Positions 43,160 through 54,208 of a stretch of 64,000 bases of DNA are shown piece by piece. This DNA is from Caprella mutica (taxonomy: Eukaryota > Arthropoda > Malacostraca > Amphipoda > Caprellidae). The stretch lies in assembly GCA_947561585.1 (NCBI GenBank), contig CANNZV010003226.1:1-64000 (forward strand), written 5' to 3'. Each line of letters begins with the position of its first letter. The stretch's first letter is position 1. The translations under genes were made by a program, and so were the position numbers. The notes under the pieces are model-generated. The model was not told the origin of the DNA, did no database searches, and saw only the letters and a list, made by a program, of their open reading frames with translations.

Positions 43160-44330
43160 ACAGGTTAAAATGACTCAATCAGGTGACTATTCCATTAGAA
43201 CGGTTATGAAACTAATGCAGCAAACTGTTCCTTCACAGGATTGGAAATCTAGGGTCACCTTTCCTCACAAACGATTTAGCAAGAGTCTTAAAATTAGTAA
43301 TTCTATTTTAACGTTCACCCATGATAGTTGTTGTGTTCCGGTAATCCCGCATATTCTTCTGGTTGAAATCACGATCCGCCTTCATTGGCTACTGGGTCAT
43401 CATCGTAAATTTAAGATGATGAATACAGTAAGAAACAATGCCTGGCATCCAAGTATTAATAGTATTGTTGAGGATATTTGTCGTTCTTGCTCTGTATGCC
43501 AATTGAGTAAGATATCGTCAGTTTCAACCCCTCCACCTACTATAAGAATCGATGAACAACAACCTTTCAAGTTAGTTGCAGCAGACCTGTTAGCATTGCC
43601 ACGAACAGGGAGGGGTTTCAGTGGCTGTCTGATGGTGGTAGACTGTGCTTCAAGGTTTTCACATTGCATCCCGATAAGAAAGAAACAAGCTAGTACAATC
43701 ACTCGGGCATTTGAAGACCGTGTCTTGCCAGCTTTGGCTGCACGACCATATCAGATACTTACTGATAATGGCGGAGAATTTATTTCAGAAGAGTTTAACG
43801 GGATGTTGTCTTCCTACGGAATCAAACATCTGTATAGTACACCGTATAAACCTTCATCAAATGGGGCTATTGAAAGATTAAATCGAACCATAAGCGAGAG
43901 GTTAAGATGCTGTGCTCGAGAATACAATAACCAGTGGGTCCTAGACTTGCCTGGAGTGGTGATAGCGTATAATAACTCTTGTCATTCTCAGTTGGGAGTC
44001 TCTCCCTCACAGTTTCTATTGAGTAAGAAACATCCACTTGCTTATGATTCTCCAATTCCTCTCAAGACTAGGGAAGATTGGAAGAAAGGTCATCCTTTAT
44101 TATCTCCCTTTAGGAAGGGGGAATTGGTTCTATGTAAAATTCATCACCAAGGAAATTTAGTCCTGAACAAACTGCAACCCAGGTATGAAGGGCAGATTCA
44201 AGGTTACTTATATTCAACCAAACTCTGTAACTTATGAGGTTACTAGAACTATACAAGGGGGACCCACAGAAACTCGAAGGTGCACCACACTCAAATGCGT
44301 AAATATTTCTCCACCCCAGGATATATAACC
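43160..44330 (+). pseudogene. Gypsy integrase
   Basis: A zinc-binding HHCC module (H-W-L-L-G-H and C-R-S-C-S-V-C, about 43380-43500) precedes the catalytic core: first Asp in VAADLLAL (about 43588), second in LTDNGGEF (about 43763) and Glu in NGAIERLN (about 43873), with exactly 35 residues between the second Asp and the Glu, the canonical D,D-35-E. The C-terminal GPY/F-type region (NKLQPRYEGQ) is followed by frameshifts near 44198 and 44280. The tail VHHTQMRKYF, typical of gypsy integrases, lies in the next frame. It inserts element DNA into the genome. Confidence 0.9.
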
Positions 44331-45413
44331 ACCAATCAATACCTGTCTGATCTGTTGAAAACATATGAACAAACTTGTTTCTTCAATGATGATGTTGTTG
44401 ATGATACTAATGATATGGATGGGCAGTTGGAGGATTTAAATGGGAGCTTGGGTAGAAGCTCGAGAGCTTCGGCTGTTGGTTATCATGTTTCTACTATGGA
44501 TAACTCATCTGTAGACCTTTCTGGGTTTGTTTCGGGTCGTTCTGTTCATGATTCATCTGTTGATTTTTCTGGGTTCGTGTCTGATTCTTCCGGTTCTTGT
44601 GATTTCCTTGGGTTTTCTGAGAGGGTTGAGCGTCTGATTCCTTGTGCTGAAAATGAGCGGTAAATTAAAGATTCATTTTCTTTTAGTGAAGAGGACAGTA
44701 GTGATCCTGAATCATGCTCTACTCGTTCTGTCTGTTTATGTGTAAGATCAATGAATTCTAGTTTTTTTTTTAGTTGTTCATGTGAGGAGAGCACTGGAAA
44801 GGCTCTAGAGATGACATGCGTTCAAAAAAGGAATAGCAAACTATCTTTCAGCTCTGTACACGGCTCCACGCCCATACAAGAATGTCCCACTGATAAAACT
44901 TTTCAGATATCCCCTATCTACAAGAAGCCGGAGGCAGCATTTGGAAGAACCTTAGAAAAGGTGCATTTTTTGCCTTCAGCTGATGAAAGTTGTGGGTTGG
45001 AGGATATTCTGAATTCAGGAATTATATGGTCAAAGTCCACTTCATTAAGGGATATTGCTGTTGGTCCAAGTTCATCGAGTCCAGCTGCAGTTGATGTAGC
45101 AGTTCAAGTTGATCCTGATTTTTCCATGCCAAATGAAGTGCCTGTTTTGCAGTTTTCTGATATGGGAACAGAGTCTCCAAACAATAATTTCAGTGGATTT
45201 TCAAGGAGAACTAGTTATGGATCCAGTAACCGTGCCATTCCTATCACGCGAGTAGATTTAAATCCAATCAGTGAGCTTTTGAGAGAATCCAATTCCATCA
45301 TAGCTGATTACCGTAAGCGATCAAAACAGTATGGTTCTAAATGCATCAGTGTGGTACCTGTCAGTGAATCCGTGTTGCCGCAGCAACCCAGTCATGGAAT
45401 GATAACACGTTAA
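44331..45413 (+). pseudogene. Long acidic Ser-rich C-terminal extension of gypsy pol
   Basis: The frame that carries the integrase tail continues for about 360 residues with one in-frame TAA (44661-44663). It contains a duplicated motif, SSVDLSGFVSGRSVHD and SSVDFSGFVSDSSG, acidic Ser-rich stretches (FSFSEEDSSDPES) and a basic C-terminus ending MITR at TAA 45411-45413. There is no signal peptide, transmembrane segment or env-like furin site, so it is not an envelope gene. Its role is unknown. Confidence 0.55.
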
Positions 45414-45457
45414 CAAACTCAGAAGTTATAGTTGTTGAAGTGATCGCTATGCTCCTC

Positions 45458-45470
45458 ACTTGAGGGGGGG
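45458..45470 (+). promoter_or_regulatory. Polypurine tract
   Basis: TTGAGGGGGGG ends at 45470, 45 bp after the last pol stop. It marks the plus-strand priming site and hence the expected start of the 3' LTR at 45471. Confidence 0.7.
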
Positions 45471-46610
45471 TAATGAGGTGGAGTGACGCAATAAAGTCTA
45501 GAAACTCTAGATGTAATTCATGCATTGTATTGATGTGTCCTCTTTTCTAGATTGATTGATATGATAAGTATTGTCTTGCTTTTGATCTATCAATTTAGTC
45601 ATTTAAGTTTGATAATTTCTGCTGGTTAACCTGCATGGCTTTAGCTCTAATTATTTTGGAATACTGTGGTTGTTAAACTCTGTGTGGCGTGTGGCTTGGT
45701 CTAATAATCATAATCAGCCGATTCTTGGCTCTAATTGGTAAGTACTGCTTTGGTTGTTTCCTGCTCTGGTATGCATCTTTGAGGTTGCAATATTATAAGA
45801 ATGCTTTATTTTCCTATAGGAGCACTGGTTCTAGGGCTGGTGAACTGAAGTATAGAGGCCTCAAGTCCTTGACCTATCTTGTCATCTACCAGGCAATAAC
45901 ATATCTTCAAGACAAGTCCTCTATGTCTCAAAACTGTCACATATAGCTATCTATTCGACAAACAATTAATCCATCTTGTATCCCATACCTAGTGATAGGT
46001 AGCTAGATATCCTGAACAATCAATATTAACTAGCAACTGATATTAAAGTAGGTCCTATAAGCAGTCAGTTGGGGCCCCTCTGTAGGTTAGATTAGGAAAC
46101 ATACTAGGGTTAACCATAGTATAACTACCTAGTTTCATCTGCTCTTATTATGTTAATGAAATGTTGAATATGTTATAAGTAGATTAAAGTGTTATAAATA
46201 AATTAGTATAAATTGATTCAGTTATTTACCAACATCAGAATTTAGTTGTTTGCCTATTTAGGTGGCAAGTAATTTGAGGACAAGGTGAGAGACTTCCTAT
46301 ACTGATAAAAATAGGTTCATTGATTGTCCAGTTTTGTCTAATTACATCCCTTGCCCAGTCAGGATTTTGCTCGTTTTCCTCTTGCATGGTGAATTTTGGT
46401 TTATGTGGGTTATTATCAGCATACACCAGGTGAGTAATATTATCCAGATTACCGTTATGATTAACTTTTTTCTTGTGTGTGTGTGTCAGAACCATTACAA
46501 TGTTTACCTAAATATACATAATTTAGTATTTAGTTCAAAGGTTTTGTTATTGTTATACCAAATAAATGTGTGTTTCTTGAGAAAACTAATTCAACCGACT
46601 TAGTAAAAAG
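45471..46610 (+). repeat. Putative 3' LTR of the gypsy element
   Basis: It begins TAATGAGGTGGAGTGACGCA right after the polypurine tract. An AATAAA at about 46560 could be its polyadenylation signal. The right boundary is a guess because no second LTR copy is present in the window to align. Short frames inside (45689-45946, 46334-46603) are not supported as genes. Confidence 0.5.
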
Positions 46611-46619
46611 GTAGGGTAA

Positions 46620-47200
46620 GTACGTATTTAAACAGTACATGATACCTGCAGATTAAGTTGCCACACATTCTTTTTATATTTCTATAGCGTCATCTATTAT
46701 TATTGAAATAATGAATGCCAAGTATATTTGCAAATAATGAACCATTTGATTTGAGGTTTATTTCATTATGCTTATGTATTGTTGGACATTACAATATGAG
46801 TGAAAGATGTTATTTGGCCTGATTTAAATGGAAAATGGATGAAATAATTTAAATTTATTTAATTTAAAAATTATTTGAAATCAATATTGTTATTTTACAG
46901 TAATACTATATCTTATTAAATTAAAATTAATTACTTTTCTACCTTTATCAATTGAGAAAGATGTGTGAATACAACAAAAAGAAAATTTATACCGCAGGGT
47001 GAACGATGTGTTACGAATTCTTACGGGCGGTAAAACTACAAGGCGGTAACTAAGGCCTCTTCACTGTGACCGTCACCAGTGAAGATCAATATATAGTTAC
47101 TCGCCATCATTTATTATGCATATACCAGCCAGAGCGTCATAGTCTTTCAAACGATGTCATTTCGGTTGCCTGACAACAAGTGACTATCACTTGACGACTG
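46620..47200. other. No gene seen
   Basis: AT-rich, followed by a more GC-balanced 200-bp stretch (46990-47200) with no recognisable feature. Confidence 0.45.
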
Positions 47201-47360
47201 TAGGGTAGGTACAATATTAACGAATACTGTAGGGTAGGTACAATATTAACGACGACTGTAGGGTAGGTACAATATTAACGAATACTGTAGGGTAGGTACA
47301 ATATAAACGACTAGGTACAATATTAACGACGACTGTAGGGTAGGTACAATATTAATAGTA
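47195..47360. repeat. 30-bp minisatellite
   Basis: About five to six copies of ACTGTAGGGTAGGTACAATA followed by TTAACGAAT or TTAACGACG. The alternation of the two variants gives a roughly 60-bp higher-order unit. Confidence 0.88.
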
Positions 47361-47364
47361 GATT

Positions 47365-48037
47365 TCATACTAAGTCACTAAGTGATGCAACTTTTTGTGA
47401 GCTATGCCCGCTGGCTGCAGTATTCAAATAGCTTTCCTCTTCATTGGTGGTTTGGAAGAAATTATAGAATTCAAAATTACCAGCACATAGCAACATAAAT
47501 TATCATAAAATGTATATTCAAACATAATATTTGTTTGTTTATTCCGAAGTATCGGAATTGGTATTGGTAACTTTTCTGATATCAGTACTGGTGATAAAGA
47601 ATCGATACCTATAGTATTTTAAATCTCTTGAACATAATTTATTTAAGCAAATAGTAGGCCTAACAATAAATTAGCAATAACAATATTTACTTTAAATTAA
47701 TTAATAAATTATTTCTTATAAGTAATCCTATTTTTCATAATTTCAATATTTTCTAAGACTAATACTTATTTATACCTAGTTTGAAATTAATTATATTATT
47801 ATTGAATTATTCTAGCGCCAGTCAATGATCTTTTAAATAAACTGTTGTTTCGATGAAAACATTATTTATAATATTCAATAATGTTTATTTTTTTTAATTC
47901 TTAACATACAAATCAACTGCTTTAATTATATATTTTTTTATTAAACTAAAAGTTATTTTACTCATTTATATAATCAAAGTATTGACATCTGTCAAAATCT
48001 GGGTTTATTTTGAAAAATTTCGGTATCGTCCCATCTC
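47365..48037. other. No gene seen
   Basis: AT-rich. No supported feature. Confidence 0.45.
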
Positions 48038-48040
48038 TAA

Positions 48041-49376
48041 AGGCCCCCACACACTACACGCGCCTAGCCGCGAGCAGGGCCTCAGATGACCTATTCGAGA
48101 TTGCAATTTACATAAGTGCTAGACAACCTCGAAAAATGTGTAAATGGTGCAAGTCTTGGCTATATTGAAGGGAGGGAGAACTGTCTCATGCCCAGTTAAT
48201 TCAGGAATTGAGACTAGAGCATGGAGACTAAGCTAATTACTTGAGAATAGATTAATCAACGTACTTGGAATTGCTATCAATGGTGACACAATCTATAAAA
48301 AGGAAGGGAGGTATTTTCTTGATAGTACCAGATTACACACTGAAAAAGTACCATATTGGACACAAAAGTACCAAAACCCTTAAATTTCCATGAAATCCAA
48401 CGTTTTTTTGACTTTAGGTTCGAAAAAATTGAAAATAATCTCGAAAAATGAGGTAATTAGGGAGAGGAAAAAGTACTAATCTGGTACTTTTTAGAAATAC
48501 CAGAGAGCAAAAGTACCAAATCTGGTACAATAGTATCAGGTTTTGTAAGCCTGAGCACGAGCCGAGCCACGAGACTTATTGCGCAGCTCGTTGCTCGGCT
48601 CGAATATGCCAGAACACTACACCAGAAATGGGCACGTGTTGTGTTTTTCAGTGCCGAAAGATGGAATCTCAGTGCCTTTACCATTTTCTTTTCGTTTTTT
48701 AAATTGTAGGGGATACTGAGTATGTTAAAATGAGGTGGTAGATTTTATTAAGGTACGTACAATCGTACATATTTTGAACATAAATATTGGTAGTATATTT
48801 ATTATTTTAATTAAAAGGAATAAATAAATTATGTATAATTATATTTTTCTTTTTTCATGTGAAAATAATTCACAATAAAAACAAAAATAAATTATTTTGC
48901 ATAAGTAATAAAAATTCAATAACTAATTCATAAAATGACAGGATAAATGAAAATAGTTACCTAACTTATTAAAAAAAAGAATTAAAAATGATTGCACAAA
49001 TTCTTACCAGTGTAAGAATAACTGATCTAGATAAAAAGAGTGAGAGATATTTTTTTTAAACACCGGCACTACTTAAACAATAAACTAAAAATACCTCATT
49101 ATAGCGGATAAAATTTACTATCAAAGGTCATTACAAATATACTCTTCTTCAATTAGTTGACCATCCTCTTTTTTATTATCCTTGTAATTTATAAAGCAGT
49201 CGGGGTTTCTTTATAAGAAAATGAAGCACCTTTTCCCTGGTGGGCACGAGTGCCGCTCTCAGTGCCAAAAGAGCACTGAATGCTGCATTTTCCCATCCCT
49301 GCACTGCATGAACTGGCTCGGGGCTCGGCTTGTTTTCTAAGGCTCGGCTCGTGGCACGTGTATTGTGTGGGGGCCT
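48041..49376. mobile_element. Harbinger-type non-autonomous element, TAA duplications
   Basis: Inverted ends AGGCCCCCACACACTACACG and the complement of AGGCCCCCACACAATACACG, flanked by TAA on both sides (48038-48040, 49377-49379). A TAA/TTA 3-bp duplication and these ends fit PIF/Harbinger. Subterminal inverted blocks of GAGCCGAGCC (48560-48600 and 49310-49350) lie further in. The interior (48618-49015) is matched by the start of the window. There is no transposase; the minus frames at 48457-48684 and 49176-49614 are not conserved. Confidence 0.85.
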
Positions 49377-49379
49377 TAA

Positions 49380-50500
49380 TGTTAACATCTCGTGCGTTTG
49401 CATTGCTTTTTTTTTTCGAGAGAGGGTCATTTTTTTCTTGAGCAGTAAAGCCGATTGAAGTAGAACTCCTCAAATGATGAAGGAATTCTTCTTGATTGAG
49501 GGTTTCGTAGTATGGTTGTTTGCAGTGATGGTCACTAGTTGCCAAGCCTTTCACACGAGGCAACTGGTGTGAAAGGTGCATGAGACTCAATAACAGTATA
49601 CGTGACGTCAGCAAGGCAACACATTTAACAAGAAAATTAGAAGTTAATAAGTTTGATTATTTGAATAAATTTATTACTATTTAAATAATTCTATTCAATA
49701 AATAATTTAAATGTTTCAATTAACTTGAACTTTATTTAAAGTGTTGCTAACCCTAACATGAGTCAAATTGACTCACATTTTGAGCACGTTTTGAGACAAA
49801 CTGATAACTCAAATTTTGAGTCAATTCGACTCGTATTTTTTTCAGTGTATACTTCTCCAGATATTTTTGGAAGAGTAATTGAACCTGTAGCAAGAGAAAT
49901 GCGCCTGTGCATAACCAATAATGTTAAACATTTAAAAGACACTACATCTATTATATAAACTTTAAGACATTCCCCTCTGTTTACAACTAACCAGATATCT
50001 CTTATTTTTTCAATATCAGTGTAATTTATTTTCAAAAATACTATTTGACTTTTTCCACCCAGTGCATATTAAATAACTATTGGTAAGTAGAACCTGACAC
50101 GTAAAGACACATCTATAATAAATCAAGTGTATGTTTTGTATCTTCGTGTTTCTCTAACTAATTAAAATTATGAACACAGTTTTATGATTGCTATAGATTT
50201 ATATAGATATAACTTAATCCACTGTAATAAATATGTACTGTACAATAATCATGAATTAATGAAATATTTCAATATATTTTGTTATTGAATTATGTTATTA
50301 TTTATTAATCATTTTCTAATTATTATGCACTTCTTTAAATACGTGAACTTGAAACATCTAAACAAACTTCTGAATTCTACTTAGTCTGTGACCAATATTG
50401 AAGGATGTAAATTGCTACTCTTATACAATTCTATTTTAAAACATATAATGTTGTTTGGTGATTATATTGAAAGTAACTAACTAAGTAACTAACTAACCAG
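49380..50500. other. No gene seen
   Basis: No supported gene. A short inverted motif (AGTCAAATTGACTC, AGTCAATTCGACTC, 49760-49832) is present. The 66- and 90-codon frames overlap on opposite strands and carry no domain. Confidence 0.45.
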
Positions 50501-50502
50501 AG

Positions 50503-51109
50503 CAATAATCGGCTCTTTCTCATTTGACGACCCTCATTAAAATTAATTCAAATTATTCCATAGAATCCAAAATCAAAACCGGTTTTTTGTAAAAACTATA
50601 TAATAGTTTTTGAGATATGATAGTTTAAATTCATTTATTTCCTTTGTATTACTGAAGGATTGGGAACTTTGAGAAACCCGTGTTTTCACGCTTTTTGGCC
50701 AATTTTGGTCAAAGATAACCATAATGTAGTTTGTTGTATCCGCTAGTTTGTTGTACTGCACACTTCATGATTGTGTAATGACCTGGCAAGGGGGTATGGA
50801 GTGCGGAACGCCCCTCATTACACATATCAGTATTGAAGTAATAAAAAGAAAATATCACGGAAACTGGAAATATATTCGATATATATATATTTATGGGGGG
50901 TTTGCGGCCCCCCAAGCTCCCATGCAGGGTCATTAATCAATCATGATTAATGAGGAAATAAATAACTGTAAACCCTCATATCTCAAGAACTTTTAGTTTC
51001 TACAAAAAACGGTTTTGATTTTCGGATTCGATGGACAAAAATACATGTAAAAAAGTTAATTTAAATAAAATCTGGTTGGGGTCGTCAAATGGGAAAGATC
51101 CCAATAATC
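50503..51109. mobile_element. TIR element K, copy 1
   Basis: About 600 bp with inverted arms of roughly 130-150 bp: TCTTTCTCATTTGACGACCC on the left pairs with GGGTCGTCAAATGGGAAAGA on the right, and the inversion runs on through TTTTGTAAAAACTATATAAT against its relative near 50990-51010. A second, half-length copy is at 59838-60095. It ends 56 bp beyond the stop codon of the minus-strand gene at 51166. Confidence 0.75.
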
Positions 51110-51165
51110 TATCGAAATGATACGCATATATTCTCATATATGATCAAAATATAGATTGTTCCATA

Positions 51166-51927
51166 TTAAGCAATAATGATGTACACGTGTGCAATTAGTA
51201 ACTTTTCACCTGACATTCTCTGAATCGAAACGTAACGTCCAGATGTGACTTGTGGCAGAGGATAGTATAATTCGTAGAAGATACTGTCTGGTGCACCAGT
51301 GTAATGTGCAATAAGTTGGTAAGATGAGAAATCTCCCACTGGAGCAGATTCCACTCCAATTCTAACCTCAATGTCACTAAAAAAGAAAACGTGGTCAGCA
51401 ACGACTCCCCTGAAGCCAGAAATCAAAGTTATTGATTCTATATCAGTAACTAATCCCAAATCGAAAACGATGTACACTGGTAGACCGTAGTTTGACAAGA
51501 ATCTACCTTCCTTTGAGAAGTCAAAATACCCATCAATGAGCAAATCCATTTTCCTAAGAGGTTTTTTCACATCGTGACCAGTCCCTGAAATGCTAACTGT
51601 TGATAAATAAGGAATGAAATTCTTCTTAGATCCTCTCGTCCAGCATCCTTCTTTTACGACTCCATCATCACTTTGATCAATCAGAGGAGATGTCATGATC
51701 ATCCACAGAGTCATCAGTCCGGGATTTTCCACACAAATTACACGACAGTTTTCAGTGTTATCACAACGAACTGCTGCTATATGAAATTTGTCAGTTTTAA
51801 TTTCATCAAGGTAGTTATCCGTAACTGAATACAATATCTCTTTCAGTTTAACCCTGTACCAGGGGGGAAACATCTTGCTCTCTACACTCAAAAGCATGAT
51901 AACGATCCATAGAGCGACCAGTTTCAT
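51166..51927 (-). CDS. Secreted protein with F5/8-type-C-like domain
   Basis: An intact 253-residue frame. Residues 1-17 (MKLVALWIVIMLLSVES) are a clear signal peptide. Residues 50-100 hold four cysteines (C55, C61, C65, C95) in an apple/PAN-like or otherwise small disulphide-linked region. Residues about 121-253 show a galactose-binding-like beta-sandwich pattern: LLIDGYFDF, VYIVFDLGLVTDIESITLI, IEVRIG and a closing RYVSIQR…LLIAHVYII, as in F5/8-type-C (discoidin) and fucolectin-like proteins that bind carbohydrates outside the cell. A splice acceptor (TTTTTTCCTATTGCAG, minus strand) lies four bases before the ATG, so at least one non-coding 5' exon lies at higher coordinates. A lectin role is inference. 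Confidence 0.75.
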   Translation of the reverse strand: MKLVALWIVIMLLSVESKMFPPWYRVKLKEILYSVTDNYLDEIKTDKFHIAAVRCDNTENCRVICVENPGLMTLWMIMTSPLIDQSDDGVVKEGCWTRGSKKNFIPYLSTVSISGTGHDVKKPLRKMDLLIDGYFDFSKEGRFLSNYGLPVYIVFDLGLVTDIESITLISGFRGVVADHVFFFSDIEVRIGVESAPVGDFSSYQLIAHYTGAPDSIFYELYYPLPQVTSGRYVSIQRMSGEKLLIAHVYIIIA

Positions 51928-51948
51928 ATTCCTGCAATAGGAAAAAAA
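51928..51948 (-). other. Splice acceptor before the secreted-protein ATG
   Basis: On the minus strand TTTTTTTCCTATTGCAG is followed by GAATATG. The pyrimidine-rich tract and AG just upstream of the start codon imply a 5' UTR exon further right. No donor can be chosen with confidence. Confidence 0.6.
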
Positions 51949-52024
51949 TTTAGATTACAGTTATTCCTAGTTTTCATATTGAATTTCTCATAAATCAATT
52001 GATCAATCATTATTGAGGTTAAGA

Positions 52025-52265
52025 TCTACTTAAGGCCATATCGCTTTAGTCAAAAGGAAATTACACACATGAGAGGCAGTCAGAAAGAAATGTGGCTTCA
52101 TGTACATGGTCATCTACCACTATTCAGTGACAATACTCATTTATGCAGAAAAGCTACTCCATTAATGAAGTCACCAACGAATATGACATAAAGGGAAACA
52201 AGCGCAGGTGGCTGCACTCACGAATGGAAGAGGAAAATGAAGAGGTAATTATAAATGAAGCCTAC
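52025..52265 (+). repeat. Dispersed repeat family E, copy 6 (first part)
   Basis: Runs from GGCCATATCGCTTTAGTC to AAATGAAGCCTAC and stops at the left end of element F (52266). Its continuation is found at 55007-55080 and 56911-57045, showing that two younger insertions split one copy. Confidence 0.8.
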
Positions 52266-52904
52266 CCCAGGCAAGAGGGATATATTCCTGGAATATTCCC
52301 TTAATATCTCAAATATTCCCTTCTCATCGCCATTCACAATTTGATGATGAGAGGATATTCCTGCAACAATAAAATAGGATAGTAATCAAATTCATATAAG
52401 AGGGAATATTCTAGGAATATTGAAGAGTTACAGTATTCGCTCAGATATCATCCTAGGATATTCAGGGAATATTGTATTTATAAAGTATTCCATACGAAAG
52501 AAATTGGAATATTCTTCGAGTATAAATTTTTAATAATATTCCATTCTGAATATCCCATAAATATCCCTAAAATTATCATGATAGTTACGTATAATTGTAT
52601 TCCCAAAATGAATACGAAGGAACATCCCTCGAACAATTGTGATCACTGGTATTCATTTTAAAACAATGAGGGAATGTCACTGGAATCGAAAGAGAAATTT
52701 GACTTCCTAAGAAATACTTTTGAATATTGCTGGAACTATTTAATATTTTTAATATGGAATATATCCCCTTGTGCAGTATGAAGGAATGTCCCAGGAAGAT
52801 ATGAAATTTATAATATGTATTTCAAACAACAAAGGAATGTCAATGGAATCGAACGATGATTATTTTTTTCATTTTCTAAGAATTTGGATGTCTTATGGAT
52901 CACT

Positions 52905-53245
52905 AAGACACATGGGTTCTGGACCTTTGGGAGATGAACTGTTGTAATTTGGATTTCATATTGGTCTCTTTTGATTTTTACCATCTATTTATTTTTTAAC
53001 GCTACTTGTAGTTTTAGAGGATAGCGCTAGAGTTAGGCTACTACGAGGTCTTAGATTTCTGTGTTAGGTATAGGCTCTTCCATTTTCATCTACTTTCATA
53101 AAACTCAACGGAACTTTTCTGCATCCATGGGCATTGTCACCGACTTATGGTATGTGACTCTTTCTAAAAGTCATTTTTCTCTCTGACTGCTTCTTCCAGT
53201 CTGTTGTATTTTAAAACGTTACCAATATTGAATTTTGTTCTAAAG
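52905..53245 (-). repeat. Dispersed repeat family E, copy 7
   Basis: Reverse-orientation copy inside element F. Landmarks are 'GAACTGTTGTAATTTGGATT', 'GTTTTAGAGGATAGCGCTAG', 'GGTCTTAGATTTCTGTGTTA' and 'CTGACTGCTTCTTCCAG'. Confidence 0.75.
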
Positions 53246-53429
53246 CAGATACTAAACCACCAAGTGAATTAAAACTATCGATCTATATGAATAGTGTTTC
53301 GGATGTGCAAATTAAATGCTGGCTCCATATTAGTAATTAGTGGTGCTTACAAAAATAACTTATTTCGTTTGTATGAAACCAGAAACTACTAAAAATTGCG
53401 AATCAGATAGCCAAAATAATGTTTATCCA

Positions 53430-54035
53430 ATTTAGTTTACGCCTTGCAGCACTGCAGTTAAGGATTTCAGAAAAAAATTATTAATGAAGTTATTTTTATG
53501 AAACTTTGTATAAAATTGAATTCTAAGACATTTTTGTTTGCTGACATTTATTTCGATTGGACGCATAGAAAATGAGTTATTCGACCTTCGAACGAATTTC
53601 GAACCGTTTTTCAAAAGTATAGAACTCCGACAATTTTGAAGCTACGGCTTTTTTTTTATTCGAATCGCAATTCGATTCTCTATAAAATACTGGAAGCTGA
53701 TTTTTGAATTTCGTATTAGTTTTCTAAAAAAATACATTTAAAAAAAAATCCAAATTTTATATTTCGAAAAATATTCAAAATTAGAAAATCAGCTTCCATA
53801 ATTTTGTAAAGAATCGAATTGCGATTCGAATGGAAAAACGTCAAAGTCGTAGCTTCAAAATTGTCGGAGTTCTATAGTTTTAAAAAATGGTTCGAAATTC
53901 GGTCGAATGTCGAATAACTCATTTTCTATGCGTCCACTTGAAAAAATGTCATGAACAAAAAAGTCGTAGAATTCAATTTTATGTATACGTACGAAGTATC
54001 ATAAACTTTTCTTCCATACGAAATTTTCCATGAAG
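53430..54035. repeat. Large hairpin (foldback) inside element F
   Basis: The left arm (about 53440-53735) and right arm (about 53770-54030) are inverted copies with modest divergence. GGACGCATAGAAAATGAGTT pairs with AACTCATTTTCTATGCGTCC (53914-53933), and CTCCGACAATTTTGAAGCTA pairs with its complement (53849-53868). The loop is about 35 bp. Transcribed, it would give a 250-bp double-stranded RNA. Confidence 0.85.
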
Positions 54036-54109
54036 ATTTTTGACACAAAAAATCTATAAAATTCAGATTTTTCCATGTACGGTCTCCTTAATATGTAATG
54101 GACGGGCTA

Positions 54110-54208
54110 TAAGAAATAGTAGGTAAATTAGTGGAATAGTAGGTAAATTAGTGTAATAGTAGGTAAATTAGTGTAATAGTAGGTAAATTAGTGTAATAGT
54201 AGGTTAAT
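54110..54208. repeat. 19-bp minisatellite
   Basis: Five copies of TAGTAGGTAAATTAGTGTAA-type units (19-20 bp), nearly identical. Confidence 0.88.

Larger units (their letters stand above)
39115..46610 (+). mobile_element. Ty3/gypsy LTR retrotransposon, 5'-truncated and decayed
   Basis: Plus-strand order: gag, retropepsin-like domain, RT, RNase H, OTU-like domain, second retropepsin-like domain, integrase, acidic extension, polypurine tract and a putative 3' LTR. The gag N-terminus and 5' LTR are missing at the junction with foldback element B. Several homopolymer frameshifts (A7 at 41214, T6 at 42225) and in-frame stops make it inactive. Domain order RT-RH-INT places it in Ty3/gypsy rather than Copia. 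The two extra domains between RNase H and integrase are unusual. Confidence 0.85.

Noticed and set aside
44331..45413. Envelope gene downstream of integrase
   Set aside because: No signal peptide, transmembrane segment or cleavage site; the frame is continuous with the integrase tail and is acidic and Ser-rich.
35038..46610. Treating the minus-strand gag (35.0-36.2 kb) and plus-strand gypsy (39.1 kb) as one inverted element
   Set aside because: They are on opposite strands with unrelated sequence between them and no overlapping gag region to test identity; kept separate.
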